Of a DNA stretch of 64,000 nucleotides, positions 25,150 to 34,950 are shown one piece after another (within the stretch, counting starts at the first letter, position 1; each line of letters starts with the position of its first letter). Made by a program: the position numbers and the translations under genes. A model generated the notes under the pieces. That model saw only the letters and a list, made by a program, of their open reading frames with translations, did no database searches and had not been told where the DNA came from. This DNA is from Arabidopsis thaliana (taxonomy: Eukaryota; Streptophyta; Magnoliopsida; Brassicales; Brassicaceae): contig NC_003070.9 of NCBI RefSeq assembly GCF_000001735.4, forward strand, positions 10,782,001 through 10,846,000, written 5' to 3'.

Positions 25150-26984
25150 TCAATAGACTTCAACGTGCCACTGCTTGTTCTTCCTGAGCTGAGAAAGCTT
25201 CAAGTCCCAGCTCTCACCTCTCTCTTCTGCAACTCTCTTAAGTGTATCTTGAATCCCAGGCATCATTCCTTTAAGCCCACAGAAGTAAATATGAGCTCCA
25301 TTGTCCAAAAGCTTGAAGATCTCATCACTATATTCTTCAATCTTGTCCTGCACGTACATCTTTCCACCTTTCTTGTTCTTCTCCTCTCTGCTCAATGCCT
25401 TGTCGAACCTAAAGTTGTCTGGATGGTCTTTTAGGTACTTGGTAAACTCTTCGTCATAGAGAAGGCTATCGGTGTTGGCCACGCCTAAGAAGAGCCAAGC
25501 TAAGCCGCTAAATGTCTTGTTTGGGACGTTTTCCATGAACATTCGACGTAAGTAGCCTCTGTATGGAGCCACTCCTGTTCCCGTGGCTATCATTATGTGT
25601 GTCGCGTTTGGATCACTCTCGGGTAATAGCATTACCTTCCCAGATGGACCTGGTTTTGAAATGTATATTGAGTTAAAAGAAAACTTAGTCCAAGGGGTCT
25701 TTAAGTATGAGATCAGTTGGTTGGGTAATTAGTTTACATACCGGTGATTTGAATCTTGTCACCGGGCTTTGAATCACATAGGAAGTTGCTGCAGACTCCG
25801 TTCTTTGAAGGATCTTCTTTTCCAGTCTCAGGGTCGTAATAAACAGCTCTACGTACACACAAACTCGCTGTTTTACCGTCAAAGAAATCTCCGTACCTTG
25901 TTGATGCAATTGAGTAAAGGCGCACATTGTGTGGCGCTCCCGGTTTCTTCGGGTTCTCACCCTACACGCAAAAGTTCCAGTTCATTAATAGATTTAAGAG
26001 ATTAAGAATGGTGGTAACAATTTGAAGACAACGTAACAGCACGAGGGACATGACTTACTGGAGGAATCACACCGTAACTCTGTCCTTCCCAGTAAGGAAG
26101 GTTACCATCATGATCGATGACGATATGACAAGTTTCTCCAGGGGCTTTCGGGCCAACTACTCGCTCCACAGAGACAATCTTAGCGGTGTAAGACTCCTTG
26201 GGTTTGTACAAGTTCAAAGGAGGATCCTTAGGGTCTTCCAACTCTATAGGAGAGACAGTAACCTTGGAACTACTTGTTTGTTGAACCGACATACATATTG
26301 TCGTGCTCGGGTACCGTTTCCCATCTCTTATGCTTGTTGTCTTCTGGTTCAATGCTAAAGAAGATGACCATGACTTGCTGTTGAAGCTTATGCTATTGTT
26401 CTGCTGCAGAATGGAAATAGAGTACAACACAAAGCAAGCGATGGTTTAAGATCAAACTCAAGCAAACAAAACAATAGACATCATGTAGAAGACAATCAGA
26501 ATCCATGACTCTGAGTATGAACACAGCTCAAGCTCGAATCTTTATACTTATATGAGAGATTAGATGCATCACCTTGAAGACGGATCTTCTAAGAGAACGT
26601 TGGTTTTCAATTGAAACTGAGACAGCACCAGCCTGTATAGAAGAAATTTAAACTCCATCAGATTAAAACTCCTTTCTGATAACAAATGAAACTCAAATAC
26701 AGGATCACTAAGAAAAGATCGTTAATCGAATTAAAGACAAGCCTAAACCCAGATTAAAGATCAATAAAACCTCAAATCAATAAAGTTTTTAAAAATTCCC
26801 TCGTTTTCTCCGAAAACAGACAAATGGAACATTAAGACCCAAATCAAACCCCTAAACAAAACAGAGGATTCGAAACTCTCCAGCTATAATCACTATAATC
26901 AAGAAGATATAAAATCCAATCGTTGACTAAAAAAATAAGGAAATGTGTGGAGGATCTGACCTGAGAAACAGCAGAGTGAGACAT
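25150..26984 (-). CDS. RFNR2: Root-type ferredoxin-NADP(+) reductase, plastid (RFNR2)
   Basis: Exons in order: 26984-26961, 26632-26573, 26403-26059, 25961-25742, 25649-25150; 382 residues, matching RFNR2. The first 60 or so residues are Ser/Arg/Gln-rich and poor in acids, a plastid transit peptide. FAD-binding motifs RLYSIAST and [13 protein letters not shown], followed by [14 protein letters not shown], are intact. The NADP part shows [13 protein letters not shown] and the family C-terminus ending VEVY with the aromatic Tyr that stacks on the flavin. In roots the enzyme moves electrons from NADPH to ferredoxin for nitrite and sulphite reduction. Exon 3 has a NAGNAG acceptor (CAGCAG at 26405-26400), so isoforms with or without one Gln are possible. 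Confidence 0.96.
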
Positions 26985-27068
26985 TGTTATCGATCTGAGA
27001 AAGGATTATTAGTCTCGTCGGAACCTGATTAGAGCAATCAATAATGAGAGGAAGATGATGATGAACTC

Positions 27069-27076
27069 TAGGGTTT
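27069..27076 (-). promoter_or_regulatory. telo-box AAACCCTA upstream of RFNR2
   Basis: AAACCCTA on the minus strand, 85 bp before the RFNR2 ATG. A common near-TSS element in nuclear genes for plastid and housekeeping proteins; function inferred. Confidence 0.35.
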
Positions 27077-27431
27077 TTAAATACAGTAAGCAACACGATC
27101 CTTTGAATCTCCTCAAAGGCCAAGCTTCCTTCTTCTCCTCTTTTGGACTCCTCCAACTGACGCTCTCAGACTTCTTAATTAATTAATTAGATTTTTCTTG
27201 TAAGCTTTAAAAATTAATTCATTATTAGCAATAACCGAACCGAATTGACAAAATGTTCCCAAACCGAACCAGTTCAAATCATTTTCCTGAACCGAACACA
27301 CCAAACATAATCAATAACCAACCAAAAGATTATTAGTATCTGTTTTCTTACAATAATACATGATAACATCTTTATTGTTCTTGATACAATTGAGAAAATT
27401 ATAGAGAAAACCCAAAAAAAAAGGAACGATT

Positions 27432-27866
27432 CTACTTGGTATTATTATGAATGTGATCACAATTAACAGAGGAATTTTGCGTTTTCGGGTAACCGAGAAA
27501 ATAAATGAGAGCAGAAGCGACCATCAAAGCCACGCCGGAGAGTCCACACACCAAGCTGCCCACAACCAGCACGTGATTCATCACGCGATCATCATCCTGA
27601 TCTTTTGATAGCGTCTTCATTGGAGACTTCACCGCACTCGGCAATATCGAGCTAGACGGTGATGATATCGACGTTAGATCATTTGAAGAAGGTGGTCCAA
27701 AGAATGACGTCATTTCTGATGACTCGCCTGGTTCGTAGTAGTACTCGAGACCGTGATCGGACGGTCGTAATTCTCTTGCATTGATAATCGTTGATTCTAG
27801 GACGATGATGAACATGATCAGCATTGAAATCAACGGTGGATACTCACTGGTTTTGTGTGCGGCCAT
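27432..27866 (-). CDS. Small secreted/type-I membrane protein of unknown function
   Basis: Single exon, 144 residues, ATG at 27866. An N-terminal signal sequence (ISMLIMFIIVLESTIINA, roughly residues 13-30) is followed by RELRPSDHGLEYYYEPGES, then a Ser/Pro-rich low-complexity region. A second hydrophobic helix at about residues 97-125 (HVLVVGSLVCGLSGVALMVA) and a short tail rich in Asn and His complete it. The layout suggests a small single-pass surface protein, or a precursor whose conserved stretch just after the signal is the functional part. No known domain is recognised. It appears to match At1g30515. A TATA box precedes it by 74 bp. Confidence 0.75.
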   Translation of the reverse strand: MAAHKTSEYPPLISMLIMFIIVLESTIINARELRPSDHGLEYYYEPGESSEMTSFFGPPSSNDLTSISSPSSSILPSAVKSPMKTLSKDQDDDRVMNHVLVVGSLVCGLSGVALMVASALIYFLGYPKTQNSSVNCDHIHNNTK

Positions 27867-27939
27867 TTTCTTGTTGAAGTTTTCTCTTAGGCTTAAAGAG
27901 AGTTACAACAACTTTACAAGACCTTCCCGTGAAGGAAGG

Positions 27940-27946
27940 CTTTATA
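27940..27946 (-). promoter_or_regulatory. TATA box (TATAAAG) of the small secreted-protein gene
   Basis: TATAAAG on the minus strand, 74 bp upstream of the ATG at 27866, in CGTATAAAGCC. Position and sequence fit a core promoter and support the ORF being a gene. Confidence 0.5.
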
Positions 27947-28486
27947 CGAGAATCCAAACAAGACGAAACGACTCCGTTTTAAGCTACTTCGAATGTTGCC
28001 ACTACATTCGACTAAACATGTAGTATTTCTTTATTCCACGTTGGCTAGGAACAGTGTCTCTCGACTCTTGTGCTTTGTCTGAATTTGGTATAAATAATTC
28101 TCGTGAGTTTCCTTGTCGGAGATTGGCCCTAAATTCACGGGGATCTAACACAAATTAAGAAATATAAAACCTCCCATTTTTATTTTTCCAGTTTGAATTT
28201 ACCATATACTTCTCGGGAGTATTTTTGTCATCGATTTATAATATAGCTATAATAAGATTTGTTTTAAATAGCGTGAAAAAGGAAAAATAACAAGTAAACT
28301 ACAGTAGCAGTTATAGATTTATAGTTGAGTGGTATCCAAGGTTCTATTTCTTGAAAGCAAAGAAGAATCCTTGAAAGTTGTTTTTTTTTCATCAATTAAA
28401 AACATAAATTTCCAGAAACAGAAAAACAATGATATTTGCATCAAGATAAATTAAACAAAATTCATGACTTTTTGACTCCACCAACG

Positions 28487-28681
28487 ATGATGATCCCCGA
28501 AGAAGAAGTTGAGTCGCCGCTTCAGCATCTACCATGTGAGTCGTTTACGTCTCCCCCAAACGAATTCGCTGTGAACTGCTTCGCACGTATCTCAAAAATG
28601 CATTACCCTTCACTTTCCCTCGTTTCCAAAACCTTGCGTTCTCTCATAAATCATTTCAGGCAAATTCTCAATGCTAGCTGA
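28487..28681 (+). pseudogene. Truncated F-box fragment
   Basis: A 64-codon ORF. Residues after [19 protein letters not shown] and [20 protein letters not shown] follow the Arabidopsis kelch-type F-box pattern (LPNE..NCLARIS...[13 protein letters not shown]). It stops at TGA directly after the F-box with no kelch repeats or other substrate-binding part downstream in any frame that I can find. The key Leu-Pro is Ser-Pro here. Most likely a decayed fragment of a duplicated F-box gene. A tiny expressed protein cannot be excluded. Confidence 0.6.
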
Positions 28682-29038
28682 TCTTCATCTCAAAAGTGTT
28701 AGTAGAGGAATTTGAGTACTGTATCTTTTGTTTTCACTTCGATCTTGGAAACAATTTTTTATCTCCAATGTTTCAAGTTTCAACTCAACCTTGGTCAGTT
28801 ACTAATCTGATAGTAAAGCCCATTTTTAATTGGGCCTGGCCTATATAGTCACCAAACGCAAAAACGATGATACTCTCTCTTTACAGATAACGTAAGATAA
28901 GGAGAGGTCGTCGATGCGATGACATGTACTGCCACGTCATCAATGGAAAGAACACAAAATCGAATCTCTCTGTCTCCCTCTTCTTCTTCCAGTAAACTTG
29001 GATGACACTGTGAATTTCATAATTTGCCCTTCTCCGGA

Positions 29039-31546
29039 ATGGCTAATCACTCTCGGCCTCACATCTGCCAGTGTTTGACTCGGCTAGCCTCCGTCAAACG
29101 GAACGCCGTCGTCACAGTCTACGGAAACCGGAAGCGCACCGGCAGGGAGTTCGTTGACGGCGTACTGAGCCTTGCCGCCGGACTGATTCGTCTCGGCCTC
29201 CGAAACGGTGATGTCGTCTCTATTGCTGCTTTTAACAGGTACATTTTTCTACGAAAGTTCTGAATTTTTCAAATTTGAATGAATGGAGTGAGTGAGGACT
29301 TAAAATTTGGGTTTTTTGAATCTGAACCGTTGAAAGTTTGGTTTGTTGTTATTTGTGGTTTCAGTGATTTGTTCTTGGAGTGGTTATTAGCTGTTGCATT
29401 GGTTGGAGGAGTAGTTGCTCCTTTGAATTACAGATGGGTCAGTCTCTCTTTTTCAAGTCCAGTGTCTGCTTATTACATCCTTTTTAGTATATTGTGTTAT
29501 GTGTAAAATAAAGTTCCTGACACATTATTTGGTGTTCTTAATGATTTATTTGTGTGAAAGGGCAGAGCTTGAAAGAAGCAAAAATGGCAATGCTGCTAGT
29601 AGAACCTGTGCTTTTGGTTACTGATGAGACATGTGTCTCGTGGTGCATTGATGTTCAAAATGGAGATATACCTTCCTTGAAATGGCGTGTGTTGATGGAG
29701 TCTACTTCAACAGATTTTGCAAATGAACTTAACCAGTGTATGATTTGTTTTATAAACCTTAAAACTCAAGATTAAGGAGATGGAATTGTGACTCAATTTT
29801 TTTTTTGTTACTGGCCAGTTTTGACAACCGAGATGCTTAAACAGCGTACACTGGTGCCTTCCTTAGCAACGTATGCTTGGGCTTCTGATGATGCTGTTGT
29901 TATATGTTTCACTTCTGGTACAACATGTTTGATTCTGCTTCCTCCATAATGATCTTCAGGCTACTTGATCTCTTTTTGTTTCGATTTTATCGCCTTCTTG
30001 GGATAGGTACAACGGGAAGACCCAAGGGTGTGACGATAAGCCACTTGGCTTTCATAACACAGTCTCTAGCTAAGATTGCTATTGCTGGCTACGGTGAGGA
30101 TGATGTACGCTTTTTACCTCCACTTATCTGTTTGTCCTCAATGAAATCTATAGAGCTGAATACTTCCGTAAGTAAATAGTCTCTTAAATTTCTCTGCAGG
30201 TGTATTTGCACACGTCTCCATTAGTTCATATCGGCGGTCTGTCATCAGCTATGGCCATGCTAATGGTTGGAGCTTGCCATGTTCTGCTGCCCAAGTTTGA
30301 TGCCAAAACAGCTCTTCAAGTTATGGAACAAAACCATATAACTTGCTTCATCACCGTCCCAGCTATGATGGCTGATCTTATTCGTGTCAACAGGTAAAAG
30401 TCCTTGCTTGAAGTAAATTTCGGTCTGTAAACCGTTGGTTGGCTGAAATACTTTTACTCAAAGGACAACGAAAAATGGAGCTGAAAACCGCGGTGTGAGA
30501 AAGATACTAAACGGAGGTGGATCTTTATCAAGCGAACTCCTTAAAGAAGCTGTGAACATCTTCCCATGTGCGAGGATACTTTCAGCATATGGTGAGTCAC
30601 TCTCATCAAGCTTCTAAATCAACCGTTTTTGTTAATGTTTTGACTTTGAGATGTTGGTTTTAAAGGGATGACAGAGGCGTGCTCTTCGCTGACCTTCATG
30701 ACTCTCCATGATCCAACACAAGAGTCTTTTAAGGTGACTTATCCTTTGCTTAACCAACCAAAGCAAGGCACATGTGTTGGCAAGCCTGCCCCTCATATCG
30801 AACTGATGGTTAAACTCGACGAAGATTCATCGAGGGTCGGGAAAATTCTAACGCGCGGACCACACACTATGCTTAGATATTGGGGTCATCAAGTAGCTCA
30901 AGAAAATGTTGAAACATCAGAATCCAGAAGCAATGAAGCTTGGCTTGACACAGGTGATATCGGGGCCTTTGATGAGTTTGGTAACTTATGGCTTATAGGC
31001 CGGTCCAATGGCCGAATCAAGACTGGAGGCGAGAATGTTTACCCCGAAGAGGTTACCTTCCAACACAAGAAACTGCTCGATATTACCCTCAAGTTTTTTT
31101 ATGGATTGAATTTACGCAGGTGGAAGCTGTTCTAGTAGAGCATCCAGGGATTGTTTCTGCTGTGGTGATAGGCGTCATTGATACTCGTCTTGGAGAGATG
31201 GTCGTTGCTTGTGTTCGTTTACAGGAGAAATGGATATGGTCTGATGTTGAAAACCGTAAAGGAAGTTTCCAACTGTCAAGTGAGACACTCAAACATCATT
31301 GCAGAACACAGAACCTAACCGGGTAAAATATCTTTGATAATCTAGTTACTTAACGAGTAAATTGTTGTATATATACTTATCAGTTTGATGAAATTCATGA
31401 AACTTTTGTTGGACAGGTTTAAGATACCGAAGAGGTTTGTCCGATGGGAGAAGCAGTTTCCGTTGACAACAACTGGGAAAGTGAAAAGAGATGAAGTTCG
31501 AAGACAAGTTTTGTCTCATTTCCAAATCATGACTAGCTCTCTCTGA
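29039..31546 (+). CDS. AAE14: AAE14, o-succinylbenzoyl-CoA ligase
   Basis: Ten exons: 29039-29238, 29365-29437, 29566-29737, 29819-29917, 30007-30104, 30200-30393, 30464-30591, 30666-31051, 31120-31322, 31417-31546; 560 residues, the AAE14 length. Acyl-activating signature FTSGTTGRPKG at 179-189, YGMTEA from 321, WLDTGDIG and RIKTGGENVYPEEVE in the hinge region, and catalytic Lys539 in TTTGKVKRDE. The enzyme adenylates o-succinylbenzoate and forms its CoA thioester for phylloquinone (vitamin K1) synthesis, placed before naphthoate synthase. The chain ends in Ser-Ser-Leu, a peroxisomal PTS1-type tripeptide. No clear long transit peptide is visible, although plastid roles are reported. Confidence 0.96.
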
Positions 31547-32256
31547 TCATTACAATTTTAAACCGTTAAAACATTCTTTATTTGTTTGATGATACAAATT
31601 TTTAGTTAGTTTTAGTTTGATCATTAAACCCATTATTGCCCTTTAATACAGAGACAACTAAACCATACAGATCAAAATCAACAATATTTTCGAGCCGATC
31701 ATTTTTCTCTGTGATCAACTAAACCAAACCCATTCTTGTATCAAGACTTCAAGCCGATCATTTTCGAAGCTCTCTCTCAAAGAAGTTTCCGATTAGTATC
31801 TAACTATCTATGGATTTAATCTTCTATCATATCGTTTTCAAGCTTTATTTTAACTGGATCTCTTTGGTAAAAAATTGCGTGTTTCTCTTGGTTGTTGTAA
31901 TTGTAAATTAATTTTAATATAAATATGGTTGCACAGAACAAAAAAAGAACAATAATAAAGTGGATTCAAACCTAAATGTATATTATTTGATTTTTCCAAC
32001 GTGAAAAGAATGCATGACCGTACAATAATCAGGAACCACTAATTTTACCTACCAAAACTATATGTATATGTTATTACTTTACTGATGGGATGGGATGGGA
32101 CCATAAATAATTCATATTACATTTATGATCATCAGCAGAGATTGAGACTCTCAAAGCATCACCGTGGTGATAAATGGAGGTGTCTTCCCTAATTTTTTAA
32201 TATTTGATTAAAGACACACATGAAGAAAGATAACAAAAATGTCTATAACAAGACAT
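31547..32256. other. AAE14 3' flank, no gene seen
   Basis: AT-rich spacer after AAE14. No ORF or repeat that I can support. Confidence 0.5.
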
Positions 32257-32503
32257 TAAGGGTTTGAATGGTTACGGCGGACAAAACCTCCGATCATACC
32301 ACTTTTTATTTACTATTCATCAATTATAATCCACAGTGGTCTGGACCAAAAAAGATAAAAGAAAACCGCAGCGGCTTATCTGCGGACCGCTTTTACATAC
32401 AAATAAACTTGGTCCACAACGGTTTATTGTCTGCTTCAAAAATGAAGTAGACTAAACCGTAGACAAATTAGACCGCTTTGTCCGTTACATCCATTCAAAG
32501 AGT
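32257..32503. mobile_element. Putative small hAT-type MITE
   Basis: About 247 bp with imperfect inverted ends: left TAAGGGTTTGAATGG, right end reading ACTCTTTGAATGG on the opposite strand. Subterminal GCGGAC/AACGGACAAAGCGG words appear in both orientations. Flanking octamers are CAAGACAT (32249-32256) and AAAGACAT (32504-32511), 7 of 8 bases alike, as expected for an aged 8-bp hAT duplication. No coding capacity. Boundaries are tentative. Confidence 0.4.
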
Positions 32504-32916
32504 AAAGACATCTTTAAAGACACTCTTGATTGATCAAGACTTTTGACCTAGAATCTAAAAACGAAGAAGAAGCCAAATAAGATCGAAAGAGAGGTAATTT
32601 AGACACCATTAATTGTTCGCAATGTTTATAGGAAACACTTCATTCTTTTATAGAGAGAGAAAATTATAGAAAAACTAAGCAAGTACTTGTAAGTGTATAT
32701 TTAATCTCTAAGTTTAATCTCTTAATTAGATTTGTTTTCAAGCTTAGTTTAATCTCTAAGTTTGGTAAGCGTTCTTCAAGTGGTACCTACCACTGTCCAG
32801 AGCAATTAAATTCACTGGCCATAGCTCTTTACTACTTACTTGCTCTATTCCGTATTCTTATTTAATGACCCTCTTTGCTTCTGCTTCCTTCTTATCATTC
32901 ACTCACGACACTAACC

Positions 32917-34374
32917 ATGACCAAATTCTCCGAGCCAATCAGAGACTCCCACGTGGCAGTTCTCGCGTTTTTCCCCGTTGGCGCTCATGCCGGTCCTCTC
33001 TTAGCCGTCACTCGCCGTCTCGCCGCCGCTTCTCCCTCCACCATCTTTTCTTTCTTCAACACCGCAAGATCAAACGCGTCGTTGTTCTCCTCTGATCATC
33101 CCGAGAACATCAAGGTCCACGACGTCTCTGACGGTGTTCCGGAGGGAACCATGCTCGGGAATCCACTGGAGATGGTCGAGCTGTTTCTCGAAGCGGCTCC
33201 ACGTATTTTCCGGAGCGAAATCGCGGCGGCAGAGATAGAAGTTGGAAAGAAAGTGACATGCATGCTAACAGATGCCTTCTTCTGGTTCGCAGCGGACATA
33301 GCGGCTGAGCTGAACGCGACTTGGGTTGCCTTCTGGGCCGGCGGAGCAAACTCACTCTGTGCTCATCTCTACACTGATCTCATCAGAGAAACCATCGGTC
33401 TCAAAGGTAACTAGCTTTTTAGCGTTTAGTGATTATTCCACAAATTCAGCTACTACACTTTGTATGTATTTATGGTTATTATTATTATTTATCTCCTGGT
33501 AGATGTGAGTATGGAAGAGACATTAGGGTTTATACCAGGAATGGAGAATTACAGAGTTAAAGATATACCAGAGGAAGTTGTATTTGAAGATTTGGACTCT
33601 GTTTTCCCAAAGGCTTTATACCAAATGAGTCTTGCTTTACCTCGTGCCTCTGCTGTTTTCATCAGTTCCTTTGAAGAGTTAGAACCTACATTGAACTATA
33701 ACCTAAGATCCAAACTTAAACGTTTCTTGAACATCGCCCCTCTCACGTTATTATCTTCTACATCGGAGAAAGAGATGCGTGATCCTCATGGCTGCTTTGC
33801 TTGGATGGGGAAGAGATCAGCTGCTTCTGTAGCGTACATTAGCTTCGGCACCGTCATGGAACCTCCTCCTGAAGAGCTTGTGGCGATAGCACAAGGGTTG
33901 GAATCAAGCAAAGTGCCGTTTGTTTGGTCGCTGAAGGAGAAGAACATGGTTCATCTACCAAAAGGGTTTTTGGATCGGACAAGAGAGCAAGGGATAGTGG
34001 TTCCTTGGGCTCCACAAGTGGAACTGCTGAAACACGAGGCAATGGGTGTGAATGTGACACATTGTGGATGGAACTCAGTGTTGGAGAGTGTGTCGGCAGG
34101 TGTACCGATGATCGGCAGACCGATTTTGGCGGATAATAGGCTCAACGGAAGAGCAGTGGAGGTTGTGTGGAAGGTTGGAGTGATGATGGATAATGGAGTC
34201 TTCACGAAAGAAGGATTTGAGAAGTGTTTGAATGATGTTTTTGTTCATGATGATGGTAAGACGATGAAGGCTAATGCCAAGAAGCTTAAAGAAAAACTCC
34301 AAGAAGATTTCTCCATGAAAGGAAGCTCTTTAGAGAATTTCAAAATATTGTTGGACGAAATTGTGAAAGTTTAG
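32917..34374 (+). CDS. UGT78D1: UGT78D1, flavonol 3-O-rhamnosyltransferase
   Basis: Two exons (32917-33406, 33503-34374) give 453 residues, the UGT78D1 length. GT1 fold: catalytic His24 in FFPVGAHAGPL, its partner Asp119 in MLTDAFFWF, and the 44-residue PSPG donor box at 332-375 (WAPQ...HCGWNS...). The last PSPG residue is Asn where UDP-glucose enzymes have Gln. This fits the known use of UDP-rhamnose to make flavonol 3-O-rhamnosides in the cytosol. The ATG is the one before TKFSEPIRDSHVAV. An upstream in-frame non-ATG stretch is leader. Confidence 0.96.
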
Positions 34375-34950
34375 GTTGTTTACAACATAATTGAAGACTA
34401 TAAATGTGATTTCAAAATTAACAAAATCATAGTCAAATAAGTGTGTGCCTATTCTATTTTGTCAAAGTAAGAGTGTATGGATCTATTCTATTTCAAAGGG
34501 TTGTTGATTTTCATTGTACCTGATATCTATATTTACTCGGATCTATGTTTATTTTTATGACAATTAACAAAGTTTATAAAAGTAAGTTGTAGTCTATTAG
34601 ACGATTAACCTTGAATTCAGGAAATACTTAAAATCATTATTTGAAGTTCCTTTTAGCCCTATTTCATAATTACATGAGTTGTGTTCAACAAGTATGATTT
34701 AACTCTTGCTTGGTAATCTTAGATCATCTGCTGCTTGAATGTTATCTCTTCTTGTTGAGTAGGTAGGTATGTTTGTAAAAGAGATCATCAATAGCAAGAA
34801 TTGGAATTTGACAACGAGATTCTTATGCACTATTGTACATATGTACCAAAACCACAGTAGGAGAAAAATATATATCACCATGGCATTTCTGAAGATTCAA
34901 GAAACATTGATTTCAATAATGAAGCTATACGTGGCCGATTAATTCTCTTG
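34375..34950. other. Convergent 3' flanks of UGT78D1 and the kinase gene
   Basis: Tail-to-tail spacer, AT-rich, presumably both 3' UTRs. No further feature. Confidence 0.55.
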
